Shown here in pieces: positions 16,895 to 24,603 of a stretch of 51,574 nucleotides of DNA (its first letter is position 1; each line of letters begins with the position of its first letter). The stretch lies in contig CAAGBI010000055.1 of the NCBI GenBank assembly GCA_900768015.1, forward strand, positions 1 through 51,574, written 5' to 3'. The DNA is from an uncultured Alistipes sp. (GTDB lineage: Bacteria > Bacteroidota > Bacteroidia > Bacteroidales > Rikenellaceae). The position numbers and the translations under genes are program-made. The notes below the pieces were generated by a model. The model was not told the origin of the DNA and ran no database searches. It saw nothing but the letters and a program-made list of their open reading frames with translations.

Positions 16895-16902
16895 CAAAAA
16901 TA
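16895..16902 (-). promoter_or_regulatory. Promoter -7 element for mgsA
   Basis: Reverse-strand TATTTTTG is an exact TAnnTTTG, about 48 bases before the start. No -33 match is visible. Confidence 0.45.
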
Positions 16903-17032
16903 GGGCAACGATGTTTCGTTATCACGACAACACCGTTAATTTATTGTTACGAAATTGTAAAGCGAGACACAAAAAGCCTATTCTTAATAGCAATGTTCCC
17001 CGAAGAGTGTTGTTCGTTTGGAAAATTATTTT

Positions 17033-17062
17033 TAATTTTGTAGTGCTATTGGATAAATAGCA
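17033..17062 (+). promoter_or_regulatory. Promoter -7 element followed by an inverted repeat, upstream of the DsbD-like gene
   Basis: TAATTTTG at 17033-17040 fits TAnnTTTG. From 17044, TGCTATT-GGATA-AATAGCA forms a 7-bp inverted repeat right where RNA would start. It could be an operator or a 5' stem. The nearest TTTG (17017-17020) is only 12 bases upstream, shorter than the usual spacing. Confidence 0.4.
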
Positions 17063-17102
17063 GACATATTGAAAGTGTTTTTCGCAGTCTTAATCTGAAA
17101 AT

Positions 17103-17324
17103 GTGGAAGTTTTCTTGACAACGAGACGACGAACGGCACTCATTTCTTGTATAGCTATGTGGCTATGCACCCTCTGTGCATGTACCCATACTATCCAAGT
17201 GTGGGGCATTGTATCGTTTATTGTTGTCATAGGTCTTTCCACAACCTTCAGATTAATAAACGGGAATCATCTCCACACTTTCTTTTTATATACTAATCCA
17301 CCGCAAGAGGAGATGCTACGGTAA
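17103..17324 (+). CDS. Possible small membrane protein (doubtful)
   Basis: A 73-codon frame starting at GTG 17103 and ending 18 bases before the DsbD-like gene. It has two hydrophobic stretches (ALISCIAMWLCTLCAC and VWGIVSFIVVIGLSTTF) separated by a short loop, then a polar tail. I do not recognise a family. It could be a real leader protein of the downstream operon or a chance frame. The GTG start and lack of homology keep confidence low. Confidence 0.25.
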   Translation: MEVFLTTRRRTALISCIAMWLCTLCACTHTIQVWGIVSFIVVIGLSTTFRLINGNHLHTFFLYTNPPQEEMLR

Positions 17325-17342
17325 TAAGATACTTCGTTATCC

Positions 17343-19046
17343 ATGAAAACACTTAAAGGTTTATTTGCCTCATTGTTTACAACATTATCCCTTGGCTGTA
17401 TAGGCATTGCTATATATAGTTTAATTTTCACCATTATTTTATTACTTTTAAACATTATTGGTATTAATACATACAATATTATAAATTTCATAGGCACACA
17501 CCCAGCACCTAATCTCATATATTTTTTCGTATTTTTGATGTTTGGCGTGTTCAACATCACCATACTTCCTATTCTGATTAACATAAATAAGAGGAAAGAG
17601 AGAGGAAGTGTGATTGGTACTCTATTTTTGGCAGTCAACCCATTAATAATTTATTATTCGGTATCACTTGGATTTTTACTCTACATTTCCTACGATATTC
17701 TTGCAACAATTACTACATTAATTGTATGCATTCTTTTAATCGTACTTCCGATTATAATTTTCGTAATATTCAAACCATTACTCAAGAATCTATCAAATTG
17801 CACAGATTGGTTAAAATCATTTAATATTGTATTCGGTTTCATTGAGCTAGTTCTCTGTTTGCACTTCTTTATGATAGCAGACCAGACTATGCACTGGGAC
17901 ATACTTGGCCGCGATATATACATAATTGTCTTAGTTGCGATATTATCTCTTTTGGGTATATACCTACTCATCAAGATTCGCTTCGCTCGCAATTTTACAG
18001 TTATACTCCTATCTATAGTACGACTCGCACTTGCTATAGGCGTATTCTCATTCGTAGTATATCTTATTCCTGGTATATCAGGCGCACCTCTCAAGGAGAT
18101 ATCGGGTTATCTTCCACCTATGAGCAGTATGAAATTGAACATAAATCGTGTTGAGAATGTTAACGCAGGCCGTAAGTATGCAGATTTCTTGCACTTACCC
18201 CACCAGCTCGATGGTTACTTCGACCTCAAGGAAGCCAAGGCAGCTGCAAAGGCTGAGAACAAGCCTGTCCTTGTTTACATCACGGGCCACACATGTAACA
18301 ACTGCCGTGAGATGGAGTATATGGTATGGAGCAACGACCAGGTATTGCCTATGTTGCGTGAGGACTTCGTTATCTGCGCGCTCTATGTTGACGATATGAC
18401 AAAGGTTGAGGGTGGCAAGCGTCTTGGCGCTATCAACTCTAGGCTCGCACAGGATTTGTGGGGTATAAACACAGCTCCAGCCTATATCATTATATCTCCA
18501 AATGGTGAAATACTCCCAGGTCCTTGCGGTTATAACACCGATATCAACGACTTCATCAACTTTTTAGAGATGGGACAACAATACGAGTATTGGAATAATG
18601 AACAACACGACAATTATGTCATGAAAAGGAGTAACGCAACAAGCATAGTTGTCGGTGGTGGTGAGAGTAGTCCCAACATTTTATGGACTATTACGGCTGA
18701 GAAGGAGGGTGATGGCATCTTCGTTATCACTTTCGATGGCGCTATCGCTGAGGGCTACCATGGCTACCCCATGACAGACTTCGCTGCACCTAACTTCGAC
18801 TTCTTTAACGCTGAGGCAGTAGGCGATGTAGTTGAGACACTCACTCCCGAGGAGCACGGCATCGACGAGTTCACTGGCGAGCCCGCATTCATCTACGAAC
18901 ACCAGGCTATCTATGTTCAGAAGATTGAGGCTAATGCTGGTCAGATGATTGGAGGTTGCATCTACGCAACTATCTGTAATAACGAGTTTAACCAATACAC
19001 ACCCAACATCGTTGTATTTACTATCCAGATGCCCGGTAAAAAATAG
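17343..19046 (+). CDS. DsbD-like membrane thioredoxin protein with rearranged domain order
   Basis: 567 residues. About residues 7-255 form a multi-helix membrane part. Its second half resembles the last helices of Bacteroidota DsbD (LKSFNIVFGFIELVL, then FSFVVYLIPGISGAPL and SGYLPPM). Residues 290-410 are a thioredoxin domain with the redox motif CNNC (318-321) and the cis-Pro region GINTAPAYII. Residues 431-567 resemble the DsbD alpha domain, which normally sits at the N terminus. Two expected DsbD features are absent: the first-helix PCVFP motif, and the SCTGP-type cysteine, where SVSLG stands (106-110). Family role: passing electrons across the membrane to periplasmic thiols; whether this version can do so is doubtful. 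The 5' half is markedly AT-rich. There is a strong terminator after it. Confidence 0.75.
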   Translation: MKTLKGLFASLFTTLSLGCIGIAIYSLIFTIILLLLNIIGINTYNIINFIGTHPAPNLIYFFVFLMFGVFNITILPILININKRKERGSVIGTLFLAVNPLIIYYSVSLGFLLYISYDILATITTLIVCILLIVLPIIIFVIFKPLLKNLSNCTDWLKSFNIVFGFIELVLCLHFFMIADQTMHWDILGRDIYIIVLVAILSLLGIYLLIKIRFARNFTVILLSIVRLALAIGVFSFVVYLIPGISGAPLKEISGYLPPMSSMKLNINRVENVNAGRKYADFLHLPHQLDGYFDLKEAKAAAKAENKPVLVYITGHTCNNCREMEYMVWSNDQVLPMLREDFVICALYVDDMTKVEGGKRLGAINSRLAQDLWGINTAPAYIIISPNGEILPGPCGYNTDINDFINFLEMGQQYEYWNNEQHDNYVMKRSNATSIVVGGGESSPNILWTITAEKEGDGIFVITFDGAIAEGYHGYPMTDFAAPNFDFFNAEAVGDVVETLTPEEHGIDEFTGEPAFIYEHQAIYVQKIEANAGQMIGGCIYATICNNEFNQYTPNIVVFTIQMPGKK

Positions 19047-19066
19047 CACACAATTACATACTTTAA

Positions 19067-19100
19067 TAATAATAGGGAGGCGCGAGCCTCCCTATTATTA
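19067..19100. terminator. Bidirectional terminator, DsbD-like gene / envelope operon
   Basis: A 15-bp stem (AATAATAGGGAGGC paired with GCCTCCCTATTATT) is closed by a GCGA tetraloop. It lies between the convergent DsbD-like gene and the transporter gene, with A/T-rich flanks on both sides. Confidence 0.88.
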
Positions 19101-19113
19101 TGCTATATGGTCA

Positions 19114-20025
19114 CTACACGCTGCCGATACAGAGCAGGACCATGCCGACCAAGATTAGCAAGAGGTCGAGGGCTTTGGCCTTGAGGTTGCGCTCGCCAAA
19201 GAGCAGGGCGCCGCAAAGGAAGGTGACGATAACCGACGAGCGGCGTATCATCGACACCACAGCAATCATGCTATCAGCATCGTCGAGGGCGTGGTAGTAA
19301 CAGAAGTCGGCGAGGGTGACAAATAGCGAGATAAGGGGTATGGTCCAGCGCCAGTGGAAGGGTTCTGCAGCGCGGCGTGGTAGCCAGATAGCAGCACCTA
19401 TAATACACATCATGGCGAACTGGTAGATACCAAACCAACTCTGTACAAAGATAGGGCCGATATCGCACCTCGATATGAGGAACTTATCGTAGAGGCCACT
19501 AACTGCGCCAAGCAGCATGGCGGCAAACATTGCCCACACATAGCGGTTATTGCGGAAGTCGATATTCTCCTTTCTACCCGCGCGACTCAACAGATAGAGC
19601 GAGACGATGGTAAGCAGCACACCACCCCACTGCCAGAGGTTAAGCTCTTCGCCAAAGAGTAGGATAGCACCCAGCAATACAACAACGGGGCGCGTGGCAT
19701 TGACAGGACCCACGATGGTGAGCGGTAGGTGCTTGATGGCGTAGTAGCCACACAACCACGACGAGAGCGTAATGGCGGCCTTAAGCGCTACAAGCAGGTG
19801 CTCCCTAATGCCGATGTCGTAGCCATAGTCCTCCTGCAAGAACTTTGCACCGAACCACCCGAAATCGAGGTGTGCATCGAGGATATAGGGCAACAGCAGG
19901 AGCGACGAAAAGAGGGTATTGAGCAGCAGCACGGGGATGACGGCATTGCCCGCGAGCGAGCGCTTCTTAGAGACATCGTAGAGTCCAAGAAGCATAGCCG
20001 AGAGTAGCGCTGCACCAACCCACAT
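19114..20025 (-). CDS. EamA/DMT-family transporter
   Basis: A 303-residue inner-membrane protein with ten predicted helices in two EamA repeats (first about 3-140, second about 155-300). GPVNATRPVVVLLGAILLFGEELNLWQWGGVLL ends the first repeat, and MIRRSSVIVTFLCGALLFGERNLKAKALDLLLILVGMVLL ends the second. Such carriers export or import small metabolites; substrate unknown. It is the last gene of a seven-gene reverse-strand operon beginning at mltG. It starts two bases after the UbiA-like gene stops and is closed by a strong terminator. Confidence 0.88.
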   Translation of the reverse strand: MWVGAALLSAMLLGLYDVSKKRSLAGNAVIPVLLLNTLFSSLLLLPYILDAHLDFGWFGAKFLQEDYGYDIGIREHLLVALKAAITLSSWLCGYYAIKHLPLTIVGPVNATRPVVVLLGAILLFGEELNLWQWGGVLLTIVSLYLLSRAGRKENIDFRNNRYVWAMFAAMLLGAVSGLYDKFLISRCDIGPIFVQSWFGIYQFAMMCIIGAAIWLPRRAAEPFHWRWTIPLISLFVTLADFCYYHALDDADSMIAVVSMIRRSSVIVTFLCGALLFGERNLKAKALDLLLILVGMVLLCIGSV

Positions 20026-20026
20026 A

Positions 20027-20893
20027 CTACCTATAAATCAACAGGTTAGCAATAAGACACACCGCCAACGACATGCTCGCCATGGCGTTAAGTGTACCAA
20101 AGGCGATGCCGATATTGCGCTGCTTCGTAGGCGTAACTAAGTAGTGCTCCAGAGCCAAAATCGCGGCAAAGAGCGCACAACCCAAGCACAAGAGCCATGT
20201 GCAGGGCTGCGAGAGTGCGAACCACACCAATAGGCCGACGCTTGCGAGGTGTAGCAAGGCGCTGATAACCAACGATGTAGTAGCCGAGAAGTGCGAGGGG
20301 ATGGAGTGTAGGCCGCGCTTGCGGTCGAACTCCGCATCCTGAAGCGCATAGATGATATCGAAGCCCGCGCACCATGTTGTAACCACCGCAGCCAAGAGCC
20401 AGCACTCCACTACGGTAGTACCCGTAACGGCGATATAGGCGCCAACAGGGGCGATGCCGAGCGACAAGCCCAAGACGATATGTGCCATAGCTGTAAAGCG
20501 CTTGCAGTAGCTGTAGAACATCACCACGAAGAGCGCCACGGGCGAGAGCCATGCGCACAAGGGGTTGATTGTTAGCGTAGTAGCAACAAAGAGGAGTGCG
20601 TTAATAATAATAAATATCACCGCACCGCGCGACGAGATAACGCCCGCAGGAATCTCGCGATTTGCCGTACGGGGGTTCTCGGCATCTATCTTACGGTCTG
20701 CCCAGCGGTTGAAGCCCATGGCGACATTGCGCGCAAAGACCATGCACGCCACAACCTGCAACAACACGACCCACAACACCGCACTATGCTCTGCGGTCAT
20801 CCACGCATAGGTGAACGACAACAGCGCAAAGGGCATAGCGAATATCGTGTGCGAGAACTTTACGAGGCGTAGGTAATCTCCAATCTTACTCAT
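20027..20893 (-). CDS. UbiA-family prenyltransferase (4-hydroxybenzoate polyprenyltransferase-like)
   Basis: A 288-residue membrane enzyme with about nine helices. It has both Asp-rich sites of the UbiA superfamily: NRWADRKIDAENPRTANREIPAG (first site, N-x3-D) and YALQDAEFDRKRGLHSIP (second site). These bind a prenyl diphosphate through Mg2+ while the aromatic acceptor is alkylated. Family members of this type serve in quinone synthesis, including the futalosine route to menaquinone (MqnP). Which acceptor applies is not shown here, as no other mqn or men gene is in view. It is the sixth gene of the mltG operon and is nearly joined to the transporter gene. Confidence 0.88.
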   Translation of the reverse strand: MSKIGDYLRLVKFSHTIFAMPFALLSFTYAWMTAEHSAVLWVVLLQVVACMVFARNVAMGFNRWADRKIDAENPRTANREIPAGVISSRGAVIFIIINALLFVATTLTINPLCAWLSPVALFVVMFYSYCKRFTAMAHIVLGLSLGIAPVGAYIAVTGTTVVECWLLAAVVTTWCAGFDIIYALQDAEFDRKRGLHSIPSHFSATTSLVISALLHLASVGLLVWFALSQPCTWLLCLGCALFAAILALEHYLVTPTKQRNIGIAFGTLNAMASMSLAVCLIANLLIYR

Positions 20894-20905
20894 AGAGGCC
20901 CGAGT

Positions 20906-21304
20906 TTAGAACTTAATAACCTCCAAAAGCCACTGTGGAGCACGCTGTGGGCGGCGTGTCTGGCTATCTATGAAGCCGAGCGTCGTAGAGCCCGTAGCAA
21001 TCTCGCGGCCATCCTCACCACGCACCTCATAGCGGAAGGTCATGCGCGCCATAGGTGCCTCATCGACAAATGCCGTAACCGAGATAAGCTCGTCGTAGAG
21101 CGCTGGGTTGCGATACTTGACCGCAACATCCACGATGGGCATCATAACGCCACGGCGCTCCATCTCTGCGTAGGTGATACCCATAGCACGCAACCACTCG
21201 GTACGCGCCACCTCGAAGAACTTGACATAGTTGGAGTGGTGCACGATACCCATCTGGTCGGTATGGTGGTACTCCACACGAATCTTTGTCTCGAAACTAA
21301 TCAT
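20906..21304 (-). CDS. Acyl-CoA thioesterase, hotdog fold (YbgC/FadM/4HBT family)
   Basis: A 132-residue single hotdog-domain protein. The active-site signature is YHHTDQMGIVHHSNYVKFFEVART, with catalytic Asp near residue 16 and the helix right after it. ALYDELISVTAFVDEAPMARMTFRYEV follows, as expected. It hydrolyses acyl-CoA or acyl-ACP thioesters in the cytoplasm; chain preference unknown. It lies in the mltG operon between the DUF4293 gene and the UbiA-like gene, with gaps of 17 and 12 bases. Confidence 0.92.
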   Translation of the reverse strand: MISFETKIRVEYHHTDQMGIVHHSNYVKFFEVARTEWLRAMGITYAEMERRGVMMPIVDVAVKYRNPALYDELISVTAFVDEAPMARMTFRYEVRGEDGREIATGSTTLGFIDSQTRRPQRAPQWLLEVIKF

Positions 21305-21321
21305 AATGAGCGACTTACGAA

Positions 21322-21780
21322 TTAACGAATACGGTCGAGTGAGCGCACAAGAATCTCATCCTTGAAGATTGCACGGCCCGCCAAGAATGTGGGGATAAGC
21401 GAAACTACAGGCATAATAAAGGCCCAGCCCAAGCGCTTCGAGAGGACTACATCTGCGGGGAGAATATCGGGAATAATCACCCAATAGAACACCAAGATAA
21501 CCGCTACACAGCCAAGCTGCAAAACACCCTCTGCAGCACACAAACCCACCTGGCGTTTGCGGTACTTAAACAAGAAGATGATAACAAATGGGAGAAGCGT
21601 TGCGATGATAAACAACGCGGCAAAGAGCCAACCAAAGGCCATAGTTTCACCAAAAGGCTTAAATGCCTGGAGTGTCAACACGCCCTCGGTTGTTGTCACA
21701 TGGGCAATGGGCATAAAGAGCGTACAAGCCATAAGGACTGTAACGATAAGCAAGTAGAGTGACTGAATTCTCTGAATCAT
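21322..21780 (-). CDS. DUF4293-type four-helix membrane protein
   Basis: A 152-residue inner-membrane protein with four hydrophobic helices (about 4-24, 46-70, 80-103, 115-137). It begins MIQRIQSLYLLIVTVLMACTLFMP, the typical opening of the DUF4293 family found in Bacteroidota. Function is unknown. It lies in the mltG operon, 17 bases from the genes on each side. Confidence 0.85.
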   Translation of the reverse strand: MIQRIQSLYLLIVTVLMACTLFMPIAHVTTTEGVLTLQAFKPFGETMAFGWLFAALFIIATLLPFVIIFLFKYRKRQVGLCAAEGVLQLGCVAVILVFYWVIIPDILPADVVLSKRLGWAFIMPVVSLIPTFLAGRAIFKDEILVRSLDRIR

Positions 21781-21797
21781 AGTTATTTAGTTTTTAA

Positions 21798-22751
21798 TTA
21801 TTCAATTCGTTCATCTATAAGGTAACTATTGCGGTCGCTCGAGCGGCGATTGATAAGCTCACCCAAGAAGCCAGCCAGGAAGAGCTGCACACCAAGCACC
21901 ACGGTAGTAAGGCCGAAGTAGAAGAGTGGCTGGTTGGTAACGGGAACACTCCACGCCAACTTCTCCACCACAATCCACGCAATGGCCACAAAGCCCGCGA
22001 GGAACATCAGCGTGCCAAGGCCACCAAAAAGGTACATAGGTGAGCGGCCAAAGTGCGACATGAAGGTTACGGAGATAAGGTCGAGGTAGCCCTTAACCAT
22101 GCGCTCGAGGCCAAACTTCGAGTAGCCATACTTGCGCTCGTGGTGCTCAACGACCTTCTCGCCAATACGCTTGAAGCCCGCATGCTTAGCAAGGATGGGC
22201 ATATAGCGGTGCATCTCGCCATAGACCTCGATGCTCTTAACGACCTTCAAACGATATGCCTTAAGTCCGCAGTTGAAGTCGTGCAGGCGGATGCCCGACA
22301 TAATGCGTGCCGTGAGGTTGAAGAACTTACTGGGCCAGCGCTTGCCGATGGGGTCGTAGCGCTTACGCTTCCAGCCCGACACCAAGTCGTAGCCCTCCTC
22401 CAATATCATGCGGCGCATAGCGGGAATCTCGTCGGGCGAGTCCTGCAAGTCGGCATCCATGGTAAAGACAACCTCGCCAGAGGCCATCTCGAAGCCAGAA
22501 TACAAGGCTGCAGACTTACCATAGTTACGCATAAAGCTAATACCCTTGACCGCGGGGTACTTTGCCGAGAGCTCCTTGACAACCTCCCACGACCCATCCG
22601 TAGAGCCATCGTTGACCATGATGACCTCGTATGAAAGGCTATTTTCGTGTGCTACCCTATCAATCCACGCAACGAGTTCAGGCAATGACTCCTCCTCGTT
22701 GAACAGGGGCACAACAACCGATATATCTAATCTCTTATTCATATTACTCAT
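21798..22751 (-). CDS. Family 2 glycosyltransferase, membrane-anchored
   Basis: 317 residues. A GT-A domain opens with ISVVVPLFNEEESLPELVAW and carries MVNDGSTDGSW and the metal-binding FTMDADLQDSPDE. Two C-terminal membrane helices (about 232-255 and 268-292) complete the DPM1/GtrB-like plan that moves a sugar onto an undecaprenyl or dolichyl-type phosphate carrier. The acceptor and sugar are unknown; lipid-linked sugars for envelope glycans are likely. The start at 22751 overlaps the DUF4199 gene by eight bases. ATG 22742 (MNKRLDIS) is an equally good start with no overlap. Confidence 0.92.
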   Translation of the reverse strand: MSNMNKRLDISVVVPLFNEEESLPELVAWIDRVAHENSLSYEVIMVNDGSTDGSWEVVKELSAKYPAVKGISFMRNYGKSAALYSGFEMASGEVVFTMDADLQDSPDEIPAMRRMILEEGYDLVSGWKRKRYDPIGKRWPSKFFNLTARIMSGIRLHDFNCGLKAYRLKVVKSIEVYGEMHRYMPILAKHAGFKRIGEKVVEHHERKYGYSKFGLERMVKGYLDLISVTFMSHFGRSPMYLFGGLGTLMFLAGFVAIAWIVVEKLAWSVPVTNQPLFYFGLTTVVLGVQLFLAGFLGELINRRSSDRNSYLIDERIE

Positions 22752-23376
22752 TGCTTACATTCTCTGTCTTAGGCTTACGGCGCGCAAAGGCTGCTACGAT
22801 AAGTGACACGACACCACCATAGAGCATATATGACGACATGTGCGAAAGTATAGTCATAAACATCGAGGGGCGCTCCACAGCCTCTATCTGCTCGATTGTA
22901 GCATCCATCGCTTCCATAGGCATAATCTCGGAGCCCACCATAGCATTATATGCCGTCATCAACTCCTTAATCTCCTCAAAGTAGGCAATCTGCTCGGCAC
23001 GATACACATCATAGCCACCCATAAGGTCGACAAATAGTACGCTCACAACACCAACAAGCAGACCCACAAACATCGCAACGAGCAGACCATACGACACTGC
23101 TCGACCATAGGTAAATGGCATATCCACAACGAAGCCATCGCCAACCTCTATCCTATCGCTCCACGCCCTTGCGATACGGCGTGTGAAGTAGAACATTAAG
23201 AATATAAATAGTCCAGCCGAGGCTACACCCTCTATCATCAACACCATCGAGGCGCTGTAGAGCAACAAATCGCTATAGAGTAAAATATATTGCTCGAGGA
23301 TGTGCGAAAGGGCCATCGCCACGCCAATGATTGCTGCAGAGCGTAGCACATCCATCCAATACTCCTTAATTCTCAT
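22744..23376 (-). CDS. DUF4199-type membrane protein
   Basis: A 210-residue protein with four hydrophobic helices (about 12-30, 36-60, 92-115, 178-200). Between the third and fourth is a soluble helical stretch (YDVYRAEQIAYFEEIKELMTAYNAM). This is the pattern of the Bacteroidota family DUF4199, which is often encoded beside a family 2 glycosyltransferase, as here. Function is unknown. It is the second gene of the mltG operon. Confidence 0.82.
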   Translation of the reverse strand: MRIKEYWMDVLRSAAIIGVAMALSHILEQYILLYSDLLLYSASMVLMIEGVASAGLFIFLMFYFTRRIARAWSDRIEVGDGFVVDMPFTYGRAVSYGLLVAMFVGLLVGVVSVLFVDLMGGYDVYRAEQIAYFEEIKELMTAYNAMVGSEIMPMEAMDATIEQIEAVERPSMFMTILSHMSSYMLYGGVVSLIVAAFARRKPKTENVSNE

Positions 23377-23394
23377 AGACTTGCGTAAAACTGT

Positions 23395-24411
23395 TTACTT
23401 AATATTCATCCTATCCAACGCACGGTGGTATGCCGCAGCATTGCGATTATGCTCCGCGAGTGTGCGGGCAAAGTTGTGACGACCATCCATCTCGGGGCGA
23501 GCACAGAAGTAGAGGTAGTCGTGCTTCTCGTAATTTAGGACTCCCTCGATTGCCGCCATATCGGGCATAGCAATGGGCGTAGGTGGCAAGCCCAGGTACA
23601 TATATGTATTATAGGGCGAGTCGATGGTCTTATGCTTGTTCAACACGCGCTTGATGGTTGGGTCGCCCGCGGCATACTTTAGCGTGGGGTCGGCCTGCAA
23701 CAGCATACCGCGCTGCAAGCGGTTGATATAGACACCTGCCACACGCGCCATCTCATCCTTGGCATTGGTCTCCTCGTGAACGATAGAGGCGAGCGTCATA
23801 GCCTCATAGGGTGTGAGTCCCGAGCACTCGAGTTTTTTGATGCGTGTCTCATCGCTCCAGAACTTATCCGACTCCTGCTTCATGCGACGCACCAAAGCCT
23901 CGGGCTCCACATCGCGATATACCTCGTAGGTATTGGGCAGAAATATCGAGAACATAGCCTCGGCAGAGTCGAAACCGAACTCCTCGATCAAAGTCTCGCT
24001 GCGCAGAGCCGCAAGCATCGAGACAGAGTCGGCATCAATCTGCATGGCAATCTTTCCGGCCAAAGCCTCTGGGGTGCGGGCGTTGTTAATCACTAAGCGC
24101 ACGCTATTATCGCAGCCAAACTTCAGCGTGCGGGCAACTTCGATGACGGTCATGCCCTTATCAAAGGTATATGTACCCGCCTCGATGCCCTCGTCGAGAT
24201 TGATGCGCTTAGCATAGAGCTTGAAAGCTAAGTCGCGCTCGATATATCGCTCGACCTTTGCAACCATATCATCATAGCTCTCATCGCTACGAAGCACCAA
24301 ACTGAAGCGTTCCTCGACAGCCGAGCCGAAGAAGTTTTGGTATGCCCACATACCTGCAACTCCCACAGCCACAACAAGAACCACAAATGCGATAAAAATT
24401 TTCTTTTTCAT
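23395..24411 (-). CDS. mltG: Endolytic murein transglycosylase MltG
   Basis: A 338-residue YceG/MltG-family protein anchored by one N-terminal helix (IFIAFVVLVVAVGVAGMWAY). The catalytic region reads LASIVHEETNAKDEMARVAG, with the conserved Glu of the EET triplet at residue 214. YINRLQRGMLLQADPTLKYA and TYMYLGLPPTPIAMP follow, both hallmarks of the family. It cuts nascent peptidoglycan strands and sets their length. It leads a seven-gene operon with its own -7 element at 24429-24436. The residue before the EE pair is His, where E. coli has Glu. Confidence 0.93.
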   Translation of the reverse strand: MKKKIFIAFVVLVVAVGVAGMWAYQNFFGSAVEERFSLVLRSDESYDDMVAKVERYIERDLAFKLYAKRINLDEGIEAGTYTFDKGMTVIEVARTLKFGCDNSVRLVINNARTPEALAGKIAMQIDADSVSMLAALRSETLIEEFGFDSAEAMFSIFLPNTYEVYRDVEPEALVRRMKQESDKFWSDETRIKKLECSGLTPYEAMTLASIVHEETNAKDEMARVAGVYINRLQRGMLLQADPTLKYAAGDPTIKRVLNKHKTIDSPYNTYMYLGLPPTPIAMPDMAAIEGVLNYEKHDYLYFCARPEMDGRHNFARTLAEHNRNAAAYHRALDRMNIK

Positions 24412-24424
24412 TTTTTAATATTTT

Positions 24425-24455
24425 TTTGCAAAGATACATTTTTTTTGTACATTTG
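24425..24455 (+). promoter_or_regulatory. Promoter for the SRP RNA gene
   Basis: TTTG at 24425-24428 and TACATTTG at 24448-24455 are spaced by 19 bases, a full Bacteroidota promoter. The predicted start is at or near G24461. It is interleaved with the mltG -7 element on the other strand. Confidence 0.85.
24429..24436 (-). promoter_or_regulatory. Promoter -7 element for the mltG operon
   Basis: Reverse-strand TATCTTTG matches TAnnTTTG, 18 bases before the mltG ATG. It falls inside the spacer of the forward SRP RNA promoter. Confidence 0.6.
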
Positions 24456-24460
24456 CACCC

Positions 24461-24557
24461 GGGTAAGTCTTATACGACCAGCTCCTACAGAACTCCCCCA
24501 GGCGAGGAATCGAGCAAGGGTATGTGGTTGTAGCGGTGCGATATAAGTAGCTTACCC
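24461..24557 (+). ncRNA. ffs: Signal recognition particle RNA (4.5S, small bacterial type)
   Basis: A 97-base RNA. Its ends GGGTAAG (24461-24467) and CTTACCC (24551-24557) pair perfectly. The middle holds the universal apical signature CAGG-N3-GGAA-N3-AGCA (within 24498-24523), where Ffh binds: CCAGGCGAGGAATCGAGCAAGG. A T-run right after the closing helix gives intrinsic termination. A full promoter lies at the expected distance upstream. It partners with Ffh in co-translational targeting of membrane proteins. The E. coli RNA has the same core in a slightly longer hairpin. Ends are set by the closing helix and may be off by a few bases. Confidence 0.93.
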
Positions 24558-24603
24558 TTTTTTTTATATCCTTTTCTCTCCCCTTTTAACATTCGTTTTA
24601 CAT

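Larger units (their letters stand above)
16848..17342. other. Intergenic region upstream of the DsbD-like gene
   Basis: About 495 bases between divergent genes. They hold the mgsA -7 element, a forward -7 element (17033-17040) followed directly by an inverted repeat (17044-17062), and a doubtful 73-codon frame (17103-17324). No RNA gene was recognised. The region is more AT-rich than most of the window. Confidence 0.55.
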
